Source: Paulinella micropora
Lineage: Eukaryota > Cercozoa > Imbricatea > Euglyphida
Assembly (NCBI GenBank): GCA_009731375.1
Contig: BJOX01000269.1
Coordinates: 27,047 to 50,125 of the forward strand
Length of the DNA stretch: 23,079 nucleotides
Direction of reading: 5' to 3'
Shown piece by piece: positions 10,078 to 19,194 of this stretch (positions are counted from its first letter, which is position 1; the number at the start of each line of letters is the position of its first letter). The notes under the pieces were generated by a model. That model searched no databases and had not been told where the DNA came from. It was given only the letters and a program-made list of their open reading frames with translations. The position numbers were made by a program, and so were the translations under genes.

Positions 10078-10192
10078 GTGTATCTCCTGCCAATTGCTGA
10101 GCCAAAAGGCCATGTGCATCCAGTCCTCCATTCCATAAGGAAAGTCTCCACACCAATCGGTGGAATAAAGGAAGTGACGGCATAGAACATTA
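10078..10192 (-). mobile_element. AAT-tailed retroposon A, copy 2
   Basis: This sequence is identical by eye to 5581-5695 over 115 bp, in the same orientation, and is cut off by the N gap at 10193-10202. On the minus strand it ends in GAGATACAC followed by (TATT)n. Confidence 0.75.
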
Positions 10193-10202
10193 NNNNNNNN
10201 NN

Positions 10203-11190
10203 CTAAAAAAAAGAAGCAGCAACAGCACCCCTCTTTCCTGTCACATAATCTGTGAAGAGCATCAGCTGGAAGCCTCGCCCAACAAATATGGTCTCTGAAA
10301 ACGCCATATGACTGGCACTCCCCCCTCTCTCTCCCTCTCCTTTTTCCACCTCTCTCTCTCTCCTTCTCTCTTTCTCTCTCTTTAATTTCTCCCCCTAACA
10401 GAGAGATCACGAGCAGACATACTTCTCTATACATCTATCCTACATATATAGACACTCATATCGCTTCAAAGCCGCGCCCAGACTCATATGCAGACTATTT
10501 ATATTAATACTTAATGCTAATCAAGCAAGATTTAATATTACTGAGCCATCTCGATGAATGTACTAGCTTAATAGCATTACTTTTCATGTGGACCTTGCTT
10601 GAGTCAAATTATAAAATTGTTCTCTAAATAAACAAGAAGAAGGGAACTTCGAAACAGCGTGCAGAAACAAAGAAGTCTTGTTGTTTGTGCTAAAGTACTG
10701 CGATCTAGCTATAAAAACACACACGACACGACGAGAGAGTGAGAAAAGATAAGTGAGAAATAAAGTACCTCGCTGCAAAGAAGAGCATCGTATTTAAAAC
10801 TCTGCACAGACATCTTTTTGTTTACAGCTCTGGGAAAAAAGGCATTGCATGATGTTGCGGCCAACCGGTTGTGGGGCCCTTTATATCTCCAATTTTTTCT
10901 CTTGTGGTTTTTTCAATGAACTTTATATATTTATTCCCAAATCCCACAAGAGAGGCCAAGGAGTGGATGGGGTGCAAACAAAACAATACAGTCTAAAAGA
11001 GAGCTGCAAAGTGGATGGGGTGCAAGCAAAACAATACATAATAAAAGAGAGCTGAAAAAAGGATCTCTGGCTGCAGCGAACGAGAAGACAGCGTCCGCCA
11101 GGCAGCCCACAGGCCAGGTTGTGTGCAGGGAGGGCACGCCCTTCTCTCTTCTCTAAAATTTTAACGCATTCAGCCAGCAGACAAATCATG
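10203..11190. other. Non-coding intergenic DNA with a short direct repeat
   Basis: No gene recognised. A CT-rich stretch covers about 10318-10385. A 48-bp unit beginning GTGGATGGGGTGCAA is repeated in tandem at 10963 and 11011 with a few changes. The rest has no protein-like frame. Confidence 0.55.
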
Positions 11191-11194
11191 TGTG

Positions 11195-11231
<37 letters not shown>

Positions 11232-12560
11232 TCTTCTTCTTCATTTTTATTGAGAGAACAATTTTACAATTGGACTCAGGGAACGTCCACGTGAAAAGTA
11301 TAGCTAGTAAGTTATACCTTTATCTAAGGTGGAAACCTAGTTATCTCTCTCTCTCTCTCTCTGTATGTGTGTGTGTGTGTTTGTGTCTGTTTGTCTATGT
11401 AGTAATGAGAGTAGAAGGAGGGAAACGAGGAAAATGGGCAGGATAAAAGGAAGGAAGATAAACAACAGTGGGAAAATGAAGAAGCCAAATGGGGGAAGAG
11501 GGGAGGAGCAGGAATACACACACATGCATGCATGTATGTAGAGAGAGAGAGAGAGGGGGGGGACACATTTCTGCATGTAAATACATACTTACACACCAAT
11601 CTTAGCTGCAGGTAGCTCGTGTGATGCTTTGAGATCATCCTGCCTCCCAAACAAACGAGCGAGCGAACAAACAAACATACAGAAACAAAGCACAACGCAC
11701 CTGCTTAAAGAGCTAGACGTTGACGGAAGCGTAGTACAATCAAACACTACAAACGAAACAAAACCAAACAAAAGAATATAATACCGAACACAAAACAAAA
11801 CAAAACGCACCTGCTTGAACAACCGGACGTTGAAGGAGACACAGTAGAAACAAGCAAACAAGCAAACAAAACAAAACAACAGACACAGAGCAAAACATAA
11901 CCCGCCGACTTGAACGAAGAACAAACAAGCAAGGAAGCAAACAACAAACAAGCAAGCAAACAAACAAAACAAAACAAAGCAAAGCAAAAGGCACCTGCTC
12001 GAAGAGCCAGAAGTTGGTAGAGGAAACATTCTTGAGCAGCAAGCCTGGTGAGTGTGGTATGTGTGTGTGTTTGAGAGATAGATACAACCAAGATAGTTAG
12101 GTAGGTATGTAGGTAGGTAGGTAGTAGTAGTAGTTGTTGTAGTAGTAGTCGCAGGATGAGGAGGAGAAGAAGAAGAAGAAGAAGTAAAGGTGAGGAGAAG
12201 GAGAAAGGAGGAAGAGGACAGAGAAGAAGGATGAGGGGGGGGGGCAAGCAGGAGTGAACATGCTAAAAAGGAGAAAGGAAGAGGAAAGAAAGAAGGAGAA
12301 CGGAGTAATTGCCAAAAGGAATGCACATGAGTAGAAAAGAAGAAAAATCTTTTTCTCCGGAAGGTTGATTCTTGTAAGAGCGACTGATTTGCATGCACAC
12401 ATTGCAGTACGTGTACGTCATCTATGCTTAAAGACTAAAACATCTCTCTATCTCTCGCTCATGCACCACGGGGCAGACAGACATGACAGATACATTTACA
12501 CACGCATACACCCCGACAGTTTATCATACACTCTCGAGATTCTAAGAAAAAAAAAGTAAT
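11191..12560. other. Simple-sequence-rich DNA with degenerate exon-like repeats
   Basis: CT runs (about 11198-11240, 11345-11361), GT, AG (about 11539-11560), AAACA-rich (11640-11990) and GAA-rich (12165-12330) tracts dominate. Long minus-strand frames rich in Cys, Phe, Leu and Ser come from these tracts. Within 11,700-12,045 a block containing CACCTGCT…GACGTTG or AGAAGTTGG recurs about three times. On the minus strand each block ends in GAGCAG or AAGCAG followed by GTGC, like a 5' splice site. Confidence 0.5.
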
Positions 12561-12765
12561 ATCAACAATCGTATGTGTCTAACAATTATCTTTGCCATGA
12601 AAATACTCACTTCCCGCTATAGAGCTTGCATTTCATTGCCGCCTCTCTCCGGCGAAACTGCTCTAGCATTTTGCGAAAGCTCAATTAAATGTTTTTGATA
12701 AGGCACTCACTACTGTTACGACAACTACTGTATTACTTAAGATAAAATAAATATATATGGAGAGG
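12561..12765. other. Left junction region of the viral block
   Basis: AT-rich, no recognised gene. It lies between host simple sequence and the last codons of the fibre gene. No terminal inverted repeat matching the right side (17,650-17,810) was found by eye, so the true edge of the insertion is not fixed. Confidence 0.4.
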
Positions 12766-15700
12766 TTATATGGGTTTCCGACGATTATGCATATCCGCCA
12801 ATATTCCACTGAATTCTTTCGTTCCTGCTATTGTTTGTGTTCCTGTTAATTTCACATTTTGGCTATCTAATGTATCAACATAAGTTTTATTTGCCCCGTC
12901 TGTTGAAGCCGATGGAGTGGCTACATTTGATATAATCTGACTTTTCAAATCAACTCCCGCATTTGCCGTTATCAATCCGCTAGCTGTTAATGTGGTTCCT
13001 GTTAATCCCGCATTCGCCGTGATTAAACCGCTCGCTGTTATGGCTCCGCTTGTTGTTATTGAGTATCCCGTCATATTTCTAATCAATGGTATATCATAAT
13101 TAAAAGTCTCATAATCAAAATACAAACTGGCTATACGGGGTTGGCTTCTAAATGAAGTTCCACCACTCCCCGTCTTATTCACGACGAATATAATATATCT
13201 AGCGGTAGCATTTGAAGCGGGTGAATACGTTTTCGTTGTTTGTGAAGCCCAAGCCTCGCCACTCCTGCTGTCTCATAATGTGTATGTAATGTTGTCCGCA
13301 CTTGTTCCTACATACCAAATACTCGGGGTTGTTTCAATGAAGTTAGCTGACGACGACCGCACATAATAAGTTTTTATCCTGTATATAGCCCCTAAATCTA
13401 TTTTTATATATTCGCCAGTATATCCAACGCCGCCCCAAGTATTCGTGGTTGCGGGCACTCTTGTATATACACCAGTCGTGTCGTTGTAATATATAGCCGT
13501 CGTCCAGTAATCGTTTTGATTAGCATTAAAAGCATAATAAGCGGGGTTGTATTCATCAGAAGCAGAAGCAACAAACGGAGAAGGTGCCGAGTTAGTCGTC
13601 ATAGCTTGCGGTGCGGTGTATAGAGTAAAAGCCGAAGCCCCATATTTTACATCGCCCGTCATTTTTCCACCTGATAAAGCAAGGAAGGCTAATGACCCTG
13701 TTGAATTAACACAGTTTGTTCCATTGTATGTTAATAATTGTCCGTTTGCTGGTGTCGTTATTATTACATCGCTGTGAGTGTCTATGCTACCATCCGCCGA
13801 CACTTTCGCCTTGTTCGCATCGTGTTCTGTAAATAAAGTTGAGACAGTCCTACCATTTAGTTGATTTACATTTGTAATACTTTGACTATTCATATTTAAT
13901 CCACCATTTGCTATTATTGATTTTGTCGCCGTAATCGATGTGTTGTTAATTCTGAATAATTCGTTTGAGCCTCCATAATAAAATACGTGGCTATCTGTTG
14001 AAGCATTAACATTATAAATCAATGTTTGACTAGCAACACCAAAGCAGAGAAAAGCAGTAGCCGACGGAGTGCCTCCATCCCATAAAACCAGTTTGTTTGC
14101 TATTGTCGCCCCACTTCTATCAATAAATAGACTTTTTCCAGCACCTACGACGACATTATCGCTCGTTGTCAAAGTGGTTGTAGATACTCCCGCATTCGCC
14201 GTTATCGCCCCTGTTGCTGTTATAACCCCAGCACTGCTTATATTCATAGCCTCGCCCCACGTTGATATAGTTGTTCCCGCCGATACTCCTGATTTATACC
14301 GAAAAGTAAGATTAGTTCCTTTTTGTATTATAAAATTAGAAGTCGCAGAAGACGATTTCCATACTCCTCCCGACACATAAGTATCAAATCCTAAATTAAT
14401 ATCATTATGAGCAAAATTATACATTTGAAAAACGGGGTGAGTGTCCGTAGATACAATTGCTTGTATGTGTGGATCCGCGGGGTCGCTAGCCGTCCCATAT
14501 AATTCTAATCCTCCTGTCGCACCCACTCCTTTTGTCGTGCTTCCTATAATAACTGGTTTTCCCGCAGCAGTCGTTATTTTGTCGCTTGAAGATATACCTA
14601 GTGTTGCTGTTATAGCATTGCTGAATGTCTTTGTTCCTCCTATTGTTTGGTCTCCTGTTAATTTAACGACATTCGTATCAAGTGCTGACACATCAATCCC
14701 ATCAACATTACCGACATTTGTAATCGCAAATCCCCCCATATTTAAGCCTGCCGTCATACTTGCTGTGCCGTCTAATCTCAGAAAAGGTGAAGCCACATTT
14801 CGCCATTGTCCTGTGCTGCAAATAAGCAGTTGGTTATCTACGGGTGTCGTTATCACTACATCACTCAAAGCATCAATTGATTTAGTGGCTATCAGTGTGT
14901 CAAAATCTGTATTAGCTCTTGCGGTTGTGTAATAAAGGTTACTGCCCTCGGCTAAATTGGTGGTGCTCTTGGTGCCAATCTCGTATCAAAATCTGCATTT
15001 GCTCTGGCCGTATAATATAGATTTGTTCCCTCTGCTAAGTTGGTTGTGCTCTTTGTTGCTAATTGAGTGTCAAATCTAGCATTGGTATAGTAAAGGTTTG
15101 TCCCCTCTGCTAAGTTAGTAGTTGTCTTAGCCGATAGCAGTGTATCAAAAGCATCATTAAATGTCGCAGTGGTTATGATTGAAGAAACCAATATCGTATT
15201 TAGTAAATTAACTCCTGTTATGTTCAAATACCCGCCCATATTAATATTGCCGAATTCATCAACATTTATTGGAAAGGTTTATTGACCCAGTTTATTGAAT
15301 TATATGTTAGATAACTATTCATCGCTATTGGTGCTGTAATGACTACATCGGATAGTGTGTCAATTGACCCCAGGGTGGTATTCCTCCATTTACCATCCAC
15401 ATCATTATAAGTTAAGTATTGCCCGACCGTTGGTGCGGATATGTTTGTGTCTATCAGATTGTATAGACTGGTTTGGTGCGGATTACTTGTATTAGAGCGG
15501 TGTTGAGTTGAAGCCTTAACCTCGTCGTTGTCCCTTACTCGTTGCTCTGTGTAGTATAGATTTTTTCCTTCTTTAATGTCCCCTGTGCTTTTTGTAGCTA
15601 GTCTCGCATCAAATCGGCCGTCAGTATAGTAAAGATTTACAGGGTCAGCATCTTCTGGCACCCTATCAGTGTTTAAGCCTGTAATATTAATGTTTGTTAA

Positions 15701-15772
15701 ATCAAGGTTTGCGATTGATAGGATGTCTGTCACGATTTCATTCAATCCTAATAAACTTTTGTATTGGCTCAT
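12766..15772 (-). pseudogene. Tail-fibre-like viral protein with discoidin-like domain (broken)
   Basis: About 1000 codons on the minus strand from an ATG at 15772, with frame changes near 15,270 and 14,975 and an in-frame TGA at 13,275-13,273. The N-terminal third has the NLYYT motif five times (variants NLYYTDGRFD, NLYYTNARFD), often with LATKSTT or LAEGTN beside it, a repeat known from tail fibres of phages and fibre-like proteins of algal and giant viruses. The middle has fibre-shaft repeats (VKLTGDQTIGGTKTFSN, VKLTGTQTIAGTKEFSG, ITANAG). Near 13,190-13,560 a segment with FNANQNDYWTT, GEYIKIDLG and SADNITYTL resembles an F5/8 type C (discoidin) sugar-binding fold. The likely role in the original virus was host attachment. 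The 3' end may also be truncated. Confidence 0.78.
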
Positions 15773-15848
15773 TGAACCGCTATATAATTAGTTTATTAAT
15801 AAATACTAAATAATATTATTTTGTATATTAATATGAACAAGTTATAAA
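15773..15848. promoter_or_regulatory. Divergent AT-rich intergenic promoter region
   Basis: The 76 bp between the starts of the leftward fibre gene and the rightward charged-protein gene are nearly all A/T, with TATA-like strings (TATATAATTAG near the fibre side; TTTGTATATTAATATG on the other). It is the only place from which both transcripts could start, so it probably held both promoters. No known viral promoter motif was identified. Confidence 0.5.
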
Positions 15849-16354
15849 ATGCCAAGAGGTAATAGAGAGGTCGCTATGAAGAACCTTGAAAAAGGGTGGG
15901 AGGCTAAGAAGCAACAGGCTAAGCAAAGAAAGATTGAACGGGCGAGGGAATTACTAGCGGAGGAAGAGGCGAAGAATGCGAAAGAAATGACCAATGATGA
16001 AAAGATGGACCACATCGCTAAAAAGCAGTTGGCTAAGGATGTGATAGATGGCAGAGACGGCGAAAAAAGTGAGGAAAACAGTTCAGATGAAGAGGTAGAA
16101 CACGACTTTGTAGATATCGTAGCACGACGGGTTGCTGGTATGAAATTGAAGCTAAACAGAAGAAGGAGAAGAAAGTATTTAAAAACAAAGTGGAAGAAGA
16201 GAGCGAGAAGGAGAGCGAGGAAAGAGAGGAAGAGGAACATCCTAAAAAAGGTAAAGGCAAGAAATCAAACATATCAGTTAATGTTTATAATCAACAACCA
16301 GAGAAACAAAAAAAAGAAAACAATGATGTTTCAAAGACATTTTTAAAGTTCTAA
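15849..16354 (+). pseudogene. Charged Lys/Glu-rich viral protein (frame-shifted)
   Basis: Starts with an ATG (MPRGNREVAMKNLEKGW). The first 95 or so residues are a Lys/Arg/Glu-rich helix followed by an acidic patch (NSSDEEVEHDF). Around 16,130-16,160 the protein-like reading moves to another frame, which continues as an acidic/basic stretch and a conserved-looking end (NISVNVYNQQPEKQ…SKTFLKF), stopping at 16,352-16,354, only 5 bp before the next gene. In the original frame the tail is an artefact-like Arg-rich run. Function unknown; small charged proteins opening with MPRGN are plausible DNA-binding or virion proteins, but this is inference. Confidence 0.55.
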
Positions 16355-16359
16355 TATAT

Positions 16360-16617
16360 ATGAGTGAAATTAAGAACCTACCATTAGATGTTCGTTTACA
16401 CATTATGGAGTATTTATATAATCGTTTTGAGTATGATTTCAATAGCTGTTATGTGTGTGGATTAACTCTGTGTTTAGCGAACCGACAGATTACAGCCATT
16501 GATGATAGTTTTGATTGGTTTTATATGTATGAGTTTTGTTCTAATTATTGTTTTGAACTAGGAAAAAAAGAAAGATTGATATATAAGGATACAACATTAG
16601 GTGTGATTAAATATTAG
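16360..16617 (+). CDS. Small F-box-like / zinc-binding viral protein
   Basis: An intact frame of 85 codons. Residues 7-27 (LPLDVRLHIMEYLYNRFEYD) look like the first helices of an F-box. Residues 30-64 hold CYVCG and FCSNYC pairs that could bind one zinc ion, as in FCS/MYM-like or HIT-like small zinc modules. F-box-type proteins are common in large DNA viruses, where they recruit host ubiquitin ligases; this use here is inferred. It sits 5 bp after the charged-protein stop and 6 bp before the integrase start, in one co-oriented series. It is the only multi-domain viral frame here without a visible break. Confidence 0.6.
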   Translation: MSEIKNLPLDVRLHIMEYLYNRFEYDFNSCYVCGLTLCLANRQITAIDDSFDWFYMYEFCSNYCFELGKKERLIYKDTTLGVIKY

Positions 16618-16623
16618 GAGGCG

Positions 16624-17560
16624 ATGGAAGACCATATACAAGAACTGAAAGAACAACAGGCATTAGAACTACATTATCAAACAAAACAAAGTAAGAAATG
16701 GAATACGATATGGGCTGATAAACAGTTGAAACAAGTGTTTGTAGATTTGGCGGATATGTCTAAGTTAAAAGATAAACCAGGTAATAAAAAATATGCTTTT
16801 ATGTTGGTTTGGATTGACACTAATAGTAGATTTTTAGAGGTTAGAGCGCTAAAAAATAAAACTGCGAATGAAGTATATACTGTTTAAAATCTATTCCATA
16901 TATTCCAGAAATCATTACAACAGATAGCGGTGGAGAATACAAAGGAGCAGTTAATAAATATTTTGATGAACATAACATTGAACACAGAATAGTTGAAGTA
17001 GGAGACCACAAAGCACTTGCGATAGTTGATAGAGTTATCAGAACTATTAGAAGGTAATTTGATATACTATTTGAAACTAATGGGAACTTTGACTGGGTCT
17101 CATACATTGATGATATGGTAAAAGCTTACAATAATAGTTTTCATCCAACAATCAAAGCTAGATCAATTGATGTATTAAATGGAAAAGCTACTAATAAACA
17201 ACAAATTGAAAGAGATGAAAGTATTAACGAATTTGAACCTGGCGATAAGGTAAGAAGGGAAGTTCAACGAAATCTATTTTCAAAACGCGGACGAACTTGG
17301 TCAAAGCAGATATATACGGTTTTGGGTAGAGAAATAGATTTAAGATTGTGCTATCTAATAAAGAACTAGTTAGTCCCCGTGAGTTGTTAAAGACTAAGTT
17401 TGAAAAGCAAATTGATGATGAAAAGCAAATTAACGAGCAAGTTCAAGAGATAACGAAGGAGAAGAAAATAAAGCAACAGTTAAAAAAAGAAGACATACAA
17501 TTAGAAAACATAATTGAAACCAAACGGCACAAAAAGAAAAATGTAATTTTTGATTTATGA
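16624..17560 (+). pseudogene. DDE (rve) integrase, Polinton/virophage-like (broken)
   Basis: Integrases of this family insert viral or Polinton DNA into chromosomes. The first acidic residue is Asp41 in VFVDLADM, followed by a KYAFMLVWIDTNSRF core strand. The second is in TTDSGGEYKG (codon 16,923-16,925). At the third position one sees HKALAIVDR, with Asp (17,028-17,030) where Glu is usual. Then come AYNNSFHPTIKARS and a C-terminal FEPGDKVRR…VSPRELLKT module typical of rve integrases, and a Lys/Glu-rich tail. No N-terminal HHCC zinc domain is seen. Damage: frame change near 16,886, stop TAA at 17,055-17,057, frame change near 17,340. About 310 codons in total, close to the usual size minus the zinc domain. 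Confidence 0.8.
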
Positions 17561-17646
17561 GTGGGCCGATACGCAAGATAGTAAAAATTGTTGATAATTT
17601 TGATGAATGTCGCGGAGCTGATGAAGAAGTTGCGGTTTTGGAGTAA
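17557..17646 (+). CDS. Short ORF overlapping the integrase stop
   Basis: The integrase terminator TGA overlaps an ATG in the arrangement ATGA. This opens a 29-codon frame (MSGPIRKIVKIVDNF start, ending in EEVAVLE). The tight overlap is typical of compact viral gene arrays, so this may be the beginning of a further gene cut by the right breakpoint or by a stop. No family recognised. Confidence 0.3.
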   Translation: MSGPIRKIVKIVDNFDECRGADEEVAVLE

Positions 17647-18053
17647 AGTCGCAAAAGAGCGAAATAGGGAAAAATGGGAAAACAGAAAATCACTTTTTTT
17701 GTTTTTTGTGTTCTGAGTGGGTGTCCCGAAGTGTAAAAACGGGGGGATAATGTTGTTATCTCTTAAAATGAAAAAAATACTAACTATATGAAAATCTGGG
17801 GGGGGGGGTGATGTGGCCACAGAAACCCCAGCCCAGGCTTGTCCTTTTTTCCTTGTAGCTGCTATTTCGTGACCTACAAGGTCCCTGTGAGTACTCCTGT
17901 GGCTGTATTCTTGCTGCTAATATATCACTCAAGTGCCGATGTTCGATGTCGTTTAAAATTTCCCTGCTGTGATGCATCCTCGTTGTGGATTGCCGCTTCA
18001 AACACAGTCCCTTCTATCTCCTTCTTCTTTTGTCTTGTCTTTTTCTTTTACAG
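17647..18053. other. Right junction region of the viral block
   Basis: No gene recognised. It holds a poly-G run (about 17,801-17,810), then CCACAGAAACCCCAGCCCAG at 17,815, which is repeated with small changes at 18,129. From about 18,005 it is very pyrimidine-rich and ends in TTTTACAG, a strong 3' splice-site pattern. Confidence 0.45.
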
Positions 18054-18313
18054 GGGAATGTCTAAACTGCATCTGGGATGCGGTTCGATCACCACCGATA
18101 TGCGGACACTGCTATTCTACTTTCTGCGTCCACAGAAACCCCACCCCAGGAGGCTTGTCCTTTTTTACAAGGCAGGGTCAAACGTACTTCCACCTCCCAG
18201 TTGGACAGTGCAGGTGGAAATGCGTTAGCCCCCCGGGCCGACGCTTCCCAATGGTTGCGAAACGGCTCGTTTGCCCCCTGGGGGCAATTTGCCCCGTCAT
18301 TTGCCCCACGTAG
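18054..18313 (+). CDS. Possible Cys-rich zinc-finger exon
   Basis: After an excellent polypyrimidine tract and CAG (18,051-18,053) the frame reads ECLNCIWDAV…PPICGHCYSTFCVHRNP and later QCRWKC, ending at a stop at 18,311-18,313. The Cx2C-x10-Cx2C-x4-C-x-H spacing is close to an AN1-type zinc finger, with some RING flavour (CGH), but the final His/Cys ligands of AN1 are not seen. AATAAA occurs at 18,320-18,325 and A22 at 18,395-18,416. Part of the frame lies in a short direct repeat also found at 17,815, which weakens the case. It could be a terminal exon, a retrocopy edge, or chance. Confidence 0.33.
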
Positions 18314-18967
18314 AACAGTAATAAAGCCATTAAAGTGGCATGGCGTGAGAAGAAAAGTCGGGTAGAATAAGCCACTAAAGTGGCAACTATGACCAAAAAA
18401 AAAAAAAAAAAAAAAAGTTGGGGTTCTCTATTGCAAGTGGGATCTTTGCCTGCATTACATGAGTATCTTCTCTTCGATTTCTGGCTTCTTCCTCTCTCTC
18501 ATACTTGGCTCTTTCCAGATCAGCTGCGCGGAGTGGTGTGCAAGTGGAGATTGGTTATGGGTTTTTTGGAGTGTTGGATTTGCTTAGTTTTGAGTTATTA
18601 TTTTAGTACTTTTATATTAAAAAAAGAAAAAAAAAAGTTCAGTATCGTCTCCCTTGCCACTGTCTGGCCTTGTGTTTGTTTGTTTTGCTTTTTTGTGTTT
18701 GTTGCTGCCTCTATTGTTGTCTTTTTGTTTTGTTTTTGTTTTGTTTTTGAGTTTTTTGTTTCTTTTGTTTCGCATGTTTGTTTGTTTCTTTTGTTTCTCT
18801 TGCTTTTTGTTCCTGCTCCTTTTTGTTTTTTTGCTTTTTTCTTTCTTCGCTGTTTTTTGTTCTTCCGTTTTCTTTTCTTTTTCTGGTTTTCTTTACTTCT
18901 TTCTTCCTTTCTTTCTTTTTATCTTTTTCTTTCTCTTTCTTTTCCCTTCTATATTATTCTTTCCAGG
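18314..18967. other. Poly-A run and T-rich low-complexity DNA
   Basis: Two short palindromes (GCCATTAAAGTGGC and GCCACTAAAGTGGC) precede A22 at 18,395-18,416. From 18,650 to 18,965 the plus strand is T/C-rich low-complexity sequence; the long Phe/Leu/Cys frame across it is not a gene. Confidence 0.6.
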
Positions 18968-19192
18968 AGCTTTCTGTTGAACCTTAGTTCCAGATTTCCT
19001 TATGAGCTTGTACTGTTGTTCCTTGGAACCAGAATTCTTTTGAATGAGGCTCTTCTTTTTTTCTATCGTCTCTTTCTCATTAAACCTTGCTTACTGTATT
19101 AAAAAAAAAAAAAAATTGAATTATGCTCTTCTTCATTTTTCTTTCGTCTTTTTCTCATTAAACCTTGCTTACTGTATTTTAAAAAAAAAATG
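18968..19192 (+). mobile_element. PolyA-tailed retroposon family R, copies 1 and 1b
   Basis: The unit with GTTCCTTGGAACCAGAATTC and CATTAAACCTTGCTTACTGT ends in A14 near 19,100-19,114. Directly after it a partial second copy repeats the last 60 bp and ends in A10 near 19,190. Further copies lie at 20,410-20,545 and, inverted, at 22,785-22,877. The poly-A or AAT tail at the same end in each copy points to retroposition. Confidence 0.6.
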
Positions 19193-19194
19193 TT

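Noticed and set aside
11589-12398. 269-codon minus-strand frame
   Set aside because: Built of AAACA, GT and GAA repeats read in reverse; three overlapping frames are equally open, as expected from repeats.
13547-14932. Plus-strand frames opposite the fibre gene
   Set aside because: Shadows of the Thr/Ala/Val-rich minus-strand fibre repeats, without their own motifs.
16616-16626. AGGAGG just before the integrase ATG, like a bacterial ribosome binding site
   Set aside because: It is only 2 bases from the ATG, too close for good function, and the other genes of the block have no such motif; host context is eukaryotic.
12700-17810. Terminal inverted repeats or 6-bp target duplications expected of a Polinton
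   Set aside because: Both flanks were compared by eye in either orientation and no convincing match was found.
18380-19102. 240-codon plus-strand frame rich in Phe, Leu and Cys
   Set aside because: It comes from T/C-rich low-complexity DNA, starts across a poly-A run and includes A-tailed repeats; no domain or membrane-protein pattern beyond composition.
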